DNA of 64,000 nucleotides from Klebsiella terrigena (GTDB lineage Bacteria > Pseudomonadota > Gammaproteobacteria > Enterobacterales > Enterobacteriaceae). The stretch is from positions 143,846 to 207,845 of the forward strand of contig NZ_BJNO01000006.1 in NCBI RefSeq assembly GCF_006539725.1, written 5' to 3'. How positions within the stretch are numbered: the stretch's first letter is position 1; each line of letters starts with the position of its first letter. The notes beneath the pieces are model-generated. The model searched no databases. It saw only the letters and a list, made by a program, of their open reading frames with translations, and was not told the origin of the DNA. A program made the translations under genes and the position numbers. Of this stretch, positions 57,897-64,000 are shown piece by piece.

Positions 57897-57972
57897 CAGG
57901 CCAACGGCGGCATGCGGGTCCATGGATAAAGGCGTCCTGCAGTGCGTAAGCACTGTCGGGCGCTTTTTTTTT
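57897..57972 (+). ncRNA. NasR-responsive leader: two hexaloop hairpins and terminator
   Basis: Hairpin 1: CAGGCC / GGCATG (57897-57902, 57909-57914) closes the loop AACGGC. Hairpin 2: GGAT / GTCC (57924-57927, 57934-57937) closes AAAGGC. Both six-base loops have A at position 1 and G at position 4, the ANTAR-binding signature. The terminator stem begins GCGTCC (57932-57937) and pairs with GGGCGC (57958-57963), with an inner GCAGTGC/GCACTGT, then nine Ts (57964-57972). The second hairpin's 3' arm (57934-57937) is part of the terminator's 5' arm, so they exclude each other. Matches the known NasR antitermination mechanism. Confidence 0.88.
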
Positions 57973-57990
57973 GCGCGTTCTGGAGCGGGT

Positions 57991-59247
57991 ATGGGCGATA
58001 AGATTTCTATGACACGGCGGCGTTTTCTACAGGCAGGGGCCGCGCTTGGCGGCGCGATGCTGCTGCCTGGGCTGATGCAGTCAGCGTGGGCGGCAGGCTC
58101 CGATAAGCCGGAGCAAACCACCGTGCGGGTGGGCTTTATTCCGCTAACCGACTGTGCGCCTTTGGCGATCGCGTCGCTGAAAGGCTTTGATAAAAAATAT
58201 GGCATTACCCTTGTGCCGACCAAAGAGGCCAGCTGGGCGGCGGTGCGCGACAAGCTGATCTCCGGCGAGCTGGATGCGGCGCATATCCTCTACGGCCTGC
58301 TGTACGGCCTTGAGCTGGGTATTGCCAGCAAACCGCAGTCCATGGCCAACCTGATGACCCTCAACCGCAACGGGCAGGCCATCACCCTGTCACGCGACCT
58401 GCAGGACAAAGGCGCGACCGATCTTCCCGGCCTGAAGCGGCTGATTGGCCAGAGCGCGCCGGGTAGCTACACCTTTGCCCATACCTTTCCTACAGGCACC
58501 CACGCGATGTGGCTCTATTACTGGCTCGCCAGCGGCGGCATCAATCCGTTTGACGATGTGCGCACCGTCGTCGTGCCGCCGCCGCAGATGGTGATGAACA
58601 TGCGGATCGGCAACATGGTGGGCTTCTGCGTCGGCGAGCCGTGGAACGCGCGGGCCATCAACGATCGCATCGGTTTTACCGCCGCCACCTCTCAGGAGAT
58701 CTGGCCGGATCATCCGGAAAAAATTCTCGGCACCCGCAGCGAGTGGGTGGAGCGTAATCCGAATACCGCCCGGGCGCTGGTTGCGGCGGTGATGGAGGCC
58801 TCGCGCTGGATAGAGGCTTCGCCAGAGAACACCCGCGAGACGGCGCGCATTCTGGCGAAACGCGCGTGGCTGAATACCAAAGAGCAGTACCTCACCGGAC
58901 GGATGCTGGGTGAATACAACAACGGACTGGGGCGCAGCTGGCAGGACGCGCACCCGATTCGTTTCTACGATCGCGGCGAAGTCAGCTTCCCGTGGCTGTC
59001 GGATGGCATGTGGTTCATGACCCAGTTCCGACGCTGGGGGCTGCTGAAAGCGGCGCCGGACTATCAGGCGGTGGCGCAGCGTATTAACCGAATTGACGTA
59101 TGGAAAGAGGCGGCGCAGGCCGTTGGCGGCATCAGCGCGCCGGGTCAGGTGATGCGCAGCAGCACATTGATGGACGGAACGGTCTGGACGGGGGCCGATC
59201 CTGAAGGCTACGCCCGCGGCTTTGCGATTCAACGTATGGGGGCATGA
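57991..59247 (+). CDS. nasF: nitrate ABC transporter binding protein NasF
   Basis: 418-residue periplasmic nitrate/nitrite-binding protein. A twin-arginine signal (MTRRRFLQAGAALGG, ending in AWA) suggests folding before export. The mature part has FIPLTDCAPLAIASLKGF, KLISGELDAAHILYG and TFPTGTHAMWLYYWLASGG, typical of the NrtA/NasF family. Start at ATG 57991 with TGGAGCGGGT upstream; this lies just past the leader terminator. First structural gene of the operon. Confidence 0.93.
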   Translation: MGDKISMTRRRFLQAGAALGGAMLLPGLMQSAWAAGSDKPEQTTVRVGFIPLTDCAPLAIASLKGFDKKYGITLVPTKEASWAAVRDKLISGELDAAHILYGLLYGLELGIASKPQSMANLMTLNRNGQAITLSRDLQDKGATDLPGLKRLIGQSAPGSYTFAHTFPTGTHAMWLYYWLASGGINPFDDVRTVVVPPPQMVMNMRIGNMVGFCVGEPWNARAINDRIGFTAATSQEIWPDHPEKILGTRSEWVERNPNTARALVAAVMEASRWIEASPENTRETARILAKRAWLNTKEQYLTGRMLGEYNNGLGRSWQDAHPIRFYDRGEVSFPWLSDGMWFMTQFRRWGLLKAAPDYQAVAQRINRIDVWKEAAQAVGGISAPGQVMRSSTLMDGTVWTGADPEGYARGFAIQRMGA

Positions 59248-59248
59248 G

Positions 59249-60142
59249 ATGAAACACGCGCAAAAAAATAGTATCCAACCCGCAGTCGCCAGCGCTGAAA
59301 AAGCGCCGGGCGAAGTCATTATCCTGCCGCCGGTGCAGGTCCGGCGGCCAACGCCCGCCGTCACGCGCTGGCTGCGCGAAGGCATCCAGCGGGTGCTGCC
59401 GCCGCTGCTGGGGCTGGGGCTGCTCCTGTTCTGCTGGCAGATGGCGGCGATTAACGGCAAAGGCTTCCCGACGCCGCTCAGCACGCTTGATTCGGCGCTG
59501 ACGCTGTTTGCCGACCCGTTTTATCAGGACGGCCCTAACGACATGGGTATCGGCTGGAACGTGCTGGCCTCGCTGCAGCGCGTGGCGGTGGGCTTCGGCC
59601 TCGCGGCGCTGGTCGGCATTCCGCTGGGCTTCCTGATTGGTCGTTCGCTGTTCTTCGCCCGCATGTTTAATCCGCTGATCGCGCTGCTGCGTCCGGTCAG
59701 CCCGCTGGCCTGGCTGCCAATCGGTCTGCTGCTGTTCCAGAAAGCGGAGCCCGCGTCGAGCTGGACCATCTTTATCTGCTCCATCTGGCCGATGGTGATC
59801 AACACCGCCGAAGGCGTCCGGCGTATCCCGCAGGACTACCTGAACGTGGCGCGCGTTTTGCAGCTTTCCGAATGGACGGTGATGCGCCGCATTCTCTTCC
59901 CGGCGGTGCTGCCCGCCGTGCTGACCGGGGTGCGCCTGTCGATAGGCATCGCCTGGCTGGTGATTGTCGCCGCTGAAATGCTCACCGGCGGTCTGGGGAT
60001 TGGGTTCTGGATCTGGAACGAATGGAACAACCTCAACGTGGAAAACATCATTATCGCCATCGTCATTATCGGCGTCGTCGGCCTGCTGCTTGAGCAGGGC
60101 CTCATGCTTATCGCCCGCCGCTTCAGCTGGCAGGAAAAATAG
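59249..60142 (+). CDS. nasE: nitrate ABC transporter permease NasE
   Basis: 297-residue membrane permease of the NrtB/SsuC family. A long cytoplasmic N-terminus precedes about six helices; the EAA-like motif EGVRRIPQDYLNVARVLQLS is present. The ATG at 59249 starts 1 base after the nasF stop, with GGGGGC as a ribosome site; a longer in-frame start at 59222 is less likely. Works with NasF and NasD. Confidence 0.92.
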   Translation: MKHAQKNSIQPAVASAEKAPGEVIILPPVQVRRPTPAVTRWLREGIQRVLPPLLGLGLLLFCWQMAAINGKGFPTPLSTLDSALTLFADPFYQDGPNDMGIGWNVLASLQRVAVGFGLAALVGIPLGFLIGRSLFFARMFNPLIALLRPVSPLAWLPIGLLLFQKAEPASSWTIFICSIWPMVINTAEGVRRIPQDYLNVARVLQLSEWTVMRRILFPAVLPAVLTGVRLSIGIAWLVIVAAEMLTGGLGIGFWIWNEWNNLNVENIIIAIVIIGVVGLLLEQGLMLIARRFSWQEK

Positions 60143-60150
60143 GAGTCGCT

Positions 60151-60939
60151 ATGAAACCATTAATTCAGGTACAGGCCGTCAGCCAGCGTTTCAATACCGC
60201 CAGCGGCGAGTTTTTGGCTCTGCAAAACGTCTCCTTCGATATCTACGAAGGGGAAACCGTCAGCCTGATCGGTCACTCCGGCTGCGGCAAATCGACGCTG
60301 CTGAATCTGATTGCCGGGATTACGCTGCCGACGGAAGGAGGCCTGCTGTGCGATAACCGCGAAATCGCCGGGCCGGGGCCGGAGCGGGCGGTGGTGTTTC
60401 AAAACCACTCCCTGCTGCCGTGGCTGACCTGCTTTGACAACGTCGCGCTGGCGGTGGATCGGGTCTTTCGCCGCACCATGAGCAAGGCCGAGCGCCGGGA
60501 GTGGATTGAGCACAACCTCGACCGGGTGCAGATGGGCCATGCGCTGCACAAGCGCCCGGGGGAAATCTCCGGGGGAATGAAGCAGCGCGTGGGGATCGCC
60601 AGGGCGCTGGCGATGAAGCCAAAGGTGCTGCTGCTGGATGAACCCTTCGGCGCGCTCGACGCCCTGACCCGCGCCCATCTGCAGGACGCGGTCATGCAAA
60701 TTCAGCAGGCACTGAACACCACCATCGTAATGATTACCCACGACGTTGATGAGGCGGTGCTGCTGTCGGACCGGGTGATGATGATGACCAACGGTCCGGC
60801 GGCGACGGTTGGTGAAATCCTCGATATCAATCTGCCCAGGCCGCGCAATCGCGTGCAGCTGGCGGACGATAGCCGCTATCACCACCTGCGCCAGCAGATC
60901 CTGCATTTCCTCTACGAAAAACAGCCGAAAGCGGCGTAG
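60151..60939 (+). CDS. nasD: nitrate ABC transporter ATPase NasD
   Basis: 262-residue ATPase of the SsuB/NrtD type. Walker A GHSGCGKST is at residues 41-49; ISGGMKQR is the signature; LLLDEPFGALD the Walker B; and MITHDVDEAV the switch histidine. It follows nasE by 8 bases with GGAGTCGCT as ribosome site. NasD energises uptake of nitrate through NasE. Confidence 0.93.
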   Translation: MKPLIQVQAVSQRFNTASGEFLALQNVSFDIYEGETVSLIGHSGCGKSTLLNLIAGITLPTEGGLLCDNREIAGPGPERAVVFQNHSLLPWLTCFDNVALAVDRVFRRTMSKAERREWIEHNLDRVQMGHALHKRPGEISGGMKQRVGIARALAMKPKVLLLDEPFGALDALTRAHLQDAVMQIQQALNTTIVMITHDVDEAVLLSDRVMMMTNGPAATVGEILDINLPRPRNRVQLADDSRYHHLRQQILHFLYEKQPKAA

Positions 60940-60948
60940 GGGGCGGCG

Positions 60949-63900
60949 ATGAAGCGGCAACTGGTGATTATCGGCAACGGGATGGCGGCCACCCGATTAG
61001 CCCAAACGCTGGCGGCGCGGGCGGACGGCGCGTTTCACATCACGATTATCGGGGATGAGCCTTGCCAGGCCTATAACCGCATCCAGCTGTCGCCGGTGCT
61101 GGGGGGCGAAAAAACGCTGGCCCAGACGCTGCTGCTGCCCGCGCAGTGGTATCAGCAGCACGACGTGACGGTACGGACCGGGGAGAGGGTTGAGGCCGTC
61201 GACGTGCAGGCGCAAACCCTGCGCACCACCCGGGGCGAGCTGCGCTGGGATGAGCTGATTTTCGCCACCGGCTCGCAGGCGACGATCCCGCCGCTGGCGG
61301 GCGCCGGGCTGCCGCACGTTTACGCCTTTCGCACGTTTGCCGACGTCGAGGCCATTCTGGCGATCGGCGGTCCGGCGGTGGTAATTGGCGGCGGCGTGCT
61401 GGGCGTCGAGGCGGCCGCCGCGCTGCGCCGTTCCGGCGATGAGGTCACTTTACTGCACCGCGGCGAGTGGCTGATGGAGCAGCAAACCGATGCGTTCGCC
61501 GGCCAGCAGCTGCAGAGCCAGCTGGAGGCGCGGGGAATTGGCTGCGTGGTGGCCTGCCGTATCGCGGCCATTCGCGAGCGCGACGTGGTGCTGGAGGATG
61601 GCAGAACCTTCGCCGCCAGCCGCGTGGTGCTGGCAACCGGCGTACGTCCCAATATTGAGCTGGCGCAGCGCAGCGGCCTTGAGTGCCGACGGGGAATTGT
61701 CGTCGATCGCCAGATGGCGACCGCGCTGCCGGGCGTCAGCGCGATTGGCGAATGCTGTGAAATTGATGGCCGCACCTGGGGGCTGGTGGCGCCCTGTCTG
61801 CGCCAGGCCGAAGTGCTGGCCGCAAGGCTATGCGCGACGCCGGGGGCCGATTTTAGCTGGCAGGACAGCGGGACCCGCCTGAAGGTGACCGGTATTGAGC
61901 TGTTCAGCGCCGGAGAGCTGCTGGCCGGTGAACGGGATGAGCAGTGGACCAGCTGGGATCCGCTGGCCCAACACTACCGCCGACTGCTGCTGCGAGACGG
62001 CAAGCTGCGCGGCGTTTTATTGCTCGGCGACTGCGCGAACGCGGCGCCGCTGACGGCACAGCTGGGAACCAGCGCGCCGCCGGAATGGCTTTTTGATCCT
62101 TCTTCAACGCAGCCGCGCGCTGCAGGACAAATCACGATGACAAAACCTGTTTTGGTGCTGATCGGACACGGCATGGTCGGCCACCACTTTCTTGAGCAAT
62201 GCGTCAGCCGTAACCTGCATCAACAGTATCGTATCGTGGTGTTCTGCGAAGAGCGCTACGCCGCCTATGACCGGGTGCATCTGTCGGAATATTTCGCCGG
62301 CCGCAGCGCGGAATCGCTGTCGCTGGTGGAGGGCGACTTCTTTACCGACAACGGGATTGAGCTGCGCCTCAGCGAGCCGGTTGCCGCCATTGACCGCGAG
62401 GCGCGGGTGGTTCGCGATGCTCACGGCCATGAAACCCACTGGGACAAGCTGGTGCTGGCAACCGGCTCTTACCCCTTCGTTCCGCCGATGCCGGGCCACG
62501 ATCTTGACGGCTGCTTCGTCTACCGCACGCTGGACGATCTTGACCGGATCGCCGCCTGCGCCAGCGGGGCGAAGCGCGGGGTGGTGATTGGCGGCGGCCT
62601 GCTGGGGCTGGAGGCCGCCAATGCGCTCAAGCAGCTGGGGCTGGAAACTCACGTGGTGGAGTTTGCGCCGAACCTGATGGCGGTGCAGCTGGACGGCCCG
62701 GGAGCGGCCATGCTGCGGGAAAAAATTAGCGATATTGGCGTCGGAGTGCATACCAGCAAGGCGACCCAGCAGATCGTCCGCGAGGCCAACGGGCTGGCGC
62801 TTAACTTTGTCGACGGCGGCTCGCTCAGCACCGATATGGTGGTGTTCTCCGCCGGTATCCGCCCGCAGGACGCGCTGGCGCGCAGCAGCGGGCTGGCGGT
62901 GGGTGAGCGGGGCGGTATCTGCATCGACGATCGCTGCCGCACCTCCGACCCGGACGTGCTGGCCATTGGCGAGTGCGCCCTGTGGGAGAATAAAATTTAC
63001 GGCCTGGTGGCGCCGGGCTACCAGATGGCGAGAACGGCGGCGGCGGATCTGGCCGGAGAAGAGGCGCGCTTCGGCGGGGCGGATATGAGCACCAAGCTCA
63101 AGCTGCTGGGGATCGACGTCGCCTCCTTCGGCGACGCTCAGGGCCGCACGCCCGGTAGCCAGAGCTATCAGTGGACCCACGGACCGGAGCAGATCTATAA
63201 AAAAATCGTCGTCAGCGAGGATGGCAAAAAGCTGCTTGGCGGCGTGCTGGTGGGCGACGCCAGCGATTACGCCACCCTGCTGCAGATGATGCTCAACGAC
63301 ATGGCGCTGCCGTCGCGCCCGGAAAGCCTGATTCTGCCAGCCCTTGAGGGCAGCGCGCCGAAGGCGCTCGGCGTGGCGGCGCTGCCGGACAGCGCGCAAA
63401 TCTGCTCCTGCCACAACGTCAGTAAAGGCGATATTTGCCAGGCGGTCAGCGGCGGCGCGGGTGATATGGCGGCGATTAAAAGCTGTACCAAAGCCGCAAC
63501 CGGCTGCGGCGGCTGCAGCGCGCTGGTCAAGCAGGTCATGGAGTATCAGCTTTCGGCCCAGGGCGTCGAGGTCAAAAAGGACGTCTGCGAGCACTTCCCG
63601 TGGTCGCGGCAGGAGATTTATCACCTCGTGCGCGTCAACCACATCCATACCTTTGAACAGCTGATTGCCCGCTACGGCCAGGGGCAGGGCTGCGAAATTT
63701 GTAAGCCGCTGGTGGCCTCGGTGCTGGCCTCCTGCTGGAACGAATATCTGCTGAAGCCGGCGCATTTGCCGCTGCAGGATACTAACGACCGCTACTTCGC
63801 CAACATTCAGAAGGACGGCACCTATTCGGTGGTTCCGCGCATGGCGGCCGGCGAGGTGACGCCGGACGGCCTGATTGCTATCGGGCAGATTGCTAAACGC

Positions 63901-64000
63901 TACCAGCTGTACAGCAAAATTACCGGCGGCCAGCGGATCGACCTCTTTGGCGCCCGTCTGGAAGAGCTGCCGGCTATCTGGCGCGAGCTGGCTGATGCCG
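60949..64000 (+). CDS. nasC: NasC-NasB continuous reading frame (partial at window end)
   Basis: From ATG 60949 the frame stays open to the window end, 1017 codons. Codons 1-396 are a NasC-like flavoprotein: FAD-binding VIIGNGMAATRLAQTL at the start, NAD-binding VVIGGGVLGVEAAAALRR in the middle, and a C-terminal domain to about 62100. NasC passes electrons from NADH to the nitrate reductase NasA. With no stop codon the frame then enters the NasB ATG at 62137. K. oxytoca nasC and nasB are described as separate genes, so this is either a real fusion here or a stop-codon loss. Confidence 0.8.
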   Translation, partial: MKRQLVIIGNGMAATRLAQTLAARADGAFHITIIGDEPCQAYNRIQLSPVLGGEKTLAQTLLLPAQWYQQHDVTVRTGERVEAVDVQAQTLRTTRGELRWDELIFATGSQATIPPLAGAGLPHVYAFRTFADVEAILAIGGPAVVIGGGVLGVEAAAALRRSGDEVTLLHRGEWLMEQQTDAFAGQQLQSQLEARGIGCVVACRIAAIRERDVVLEDGRTFAASRVVLATGVRPNIELAQRSGLECRRGIVVDRQMATALPGVSAIGECCEIDGRTWGLVAPCLRQAEVLAARLCATPGADFSWQDSGTRLKVTGIELFSAGELLAGERDEQWTSWDPLAQHYRRLLLRDGKLRGVLLLGDCANAAPLTAQLGTSAPPEWLFDPSSTQPRAAGQITMTKPVLVLIGHGMVGHHFLEQCVSRNLHQQYRIVVFCEERYAAYDRVHLSEYFAGRSAESLSLVEGDFFTDNGIELRLSEPVAAIDREARVVRDAHGHETHWDKLVLATGSYPFVPPMPGHDLDGCFVYRTLDDLDRIAACASGAKRGVVIGGGLLGLEAANALKQLGLETHVVEFAPNLMAVQLDGPGAAMLREKISDIGVGVHTSKATQQIVREANGLALNFVDGGSLSTDMVVFSAGIRPQDALARSSGLAVGERGGICIDDRCRTSDPDVLAIGECALWENKIYGLVAPGYQMARTAAADLAGEEARFGGADMSTKLKLLGIDVASFGDAQGRTPGSQSYQWTHGPEQIYKKIVVSEDGKKLLGGVLVGDASDYATLLQMMLNDMALPSRPESLILPALEGSAPKALGVAALPDSAQICSCHNVSKGDICQAVSGGAGDMAAIKSCTKAATGCGGCSALVKQVMEYQLSAQGVEVKKDVCEHFPWSRQEIYHLVRVNHIHTFEQLIARYGQGQGCEICKPLVASVLASCWNEYLLKPAHLPLQDTNDRYFANIQKDGTYSVVPRMAAGEVTPDGLIAIGQIAKRYQLYSKITGGQRIDLFGARLEELPAIWRELADA
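62137..64000 (+). CDS. nasB: nitrite reductase large subunit NasB (NirB-like), partial
   Basis: 621 codons seen, cut by the window. Beginning MTKPVLVLIGHGMVGHHFLEQ, it has the FAD-binding and NAD-binding (VVIGGGLLGLEAANAL) folds of NirB, then a BFD-like [2Fe-2S] domain (CSCHNV ... TGCGGC), a second GCEIC segment, and the start of the nitrite/sulfite reductase ferredoxin-like half domain. NasB reduces nitrite to ammonium in the assimilatory pathway; the siroheme-binding end and nasA lie beyond the window. The ATG at 62137 has AGGACAAATCACG upstream, so independent initiation is possible even though the frame is joined to NasC. Confidence 0.85.
   Translation, partial: MTKPVLVLIGHGMVGHHFLEQCVSRNLHQQYRIVVFCEERYAAYDRVHLSEYFAGRSAESLSLVEGDFFTDNGIELRLSEPVAAIDREARVVRDAHGHETHWDKLVLATGSYPFVPPMPGHDLDGCFVYRTLDDLDRIAACASGAKRGVVIGGGLLGLEAANALKQLGLETHVVEFAPNLMAVQLDGPGAAMLREKISDIGVGVHTSKATQQIVREANGLALNFVDGGSLSTDMVVFSAGIRPQDALARSSGLAVGERGGICIDDRCRTSDPDVLAIGECALWENKIYGLVAPGYQMARTAAADLAGEEARFGGADMSTKLKLLGIDVASFGDAQGRTPGSQSYQWTHGPEQIYKKIVVSEDGKKLLGGVLVGDASDYATLLQMMLNDMALPSRPESLILPALEGSAPKALGVAALPDSAQICSCHNVSKGDICQAVSGGAGDMAAIKSCTKAATGCGGCSALVKQVMEYQLSAQGVEVKKDVCEHFPWSRQEIYHLVRVNHIHTFEQLIARYGQGQGCEICKPLVASVLASCWNEYLLKPAHLPLQDTNDRYFANIQKDGTYSVVPRMAAGEVTPDGLIAIGQIAKRYQLYSKITGGQRIDLFGARLEELPAIWRELADA

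Noticed and set aside
62104..63765. A 553-codon open frame on the minus strand across nasB
   Set aside because: It is the shadow of a GC-rich coding region on the + strand, has no family features and is dominated by His, Arg, Gln and Ala. The + strand has complete NirB motifs.

Overview
The window is a chromosomal segment of a Klebsiella-type enterobacterium (Klebsiella or its close relative Raoultella). The evidence is the E. coli-like syntenic block ychF-pth-ychH ... dauA-prs-ispE-lolB / hemA-prfA-prmC-sirB2-sirB1-kdsA / chaA-chaB-chaC-ychN, followed by a nitrate-assimilation nas cluster where E. coli would not have one, together with an AlbA-like regulator and an ERIC repeat. The backbone is GC-rich; parts of the type VI secretion (T6SS) island are clearly AT-rich. 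No tRNA, rRNA, CRISPR array, integrase or intact insertion sequence was seen.

Layout. (1) 1-6.8 kb: the tail of an MFS exporter, then a leftward sugar ABC transporter operon (binding protein, two permeases, PfkB kinase, ATPase) divergent from a ROK regulator, with a perfect dyad between them. (2) 6.9-9.7 kb: a stand-alone type-II-like lumazine synthase, and a membrane fatty acid desaturase translationally coupled to a PhnD-like protein without a signal peptide. (3) 9.7-14.5 kb: a leftward operon joining an OpuC-type quaternary-amine ABC transporter to a flavin-dependent monooxygenase. (4) 14.6-20.8 kb: azlCD exporter with a divergent AraC regulator, a cupin, an RluA-family pseudouridine synthase, and a LysR regulator divergent from a second-type ATP-dependent PEP carboxykinase. 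(5) 21.3-39.0 kb: a T6SS island that is visibly broken. tssB is followed by a tssC that loses its C-terminus at about 23048, and tssK, tssL, hcp, clpV and vgrG are absent. A lipase effector, its Tli4-like immunity protein, a PAAR protein, tssM, tssA, tssF, tssG, tssJ, tssE and a VasL-type protein remain, with gene debris between them. (6) 39.2-56.5 kb: conserved housekeeping genes for translation, heme, isoprenoid, PRPP, lipoprotein and KDO synthesis, plus an AlbA-like MerR regulator. (7) 56.5-64 kb: nasR and the nas operon for nitrate uptake and reduction, cut by the window end.

The nas region carries its control elements in readable form: an NtrC-like site, a sigma-54 promoter, two A1/G4 hexaloop hairpins for NasR, and a U-tailed terminator whose 5' arm overlaps the second hairpin. 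The NasC and NasB reading frames are continuous, with no stop codon between them. All functions are inferred from the sequence and remembered family features; no database search was run.
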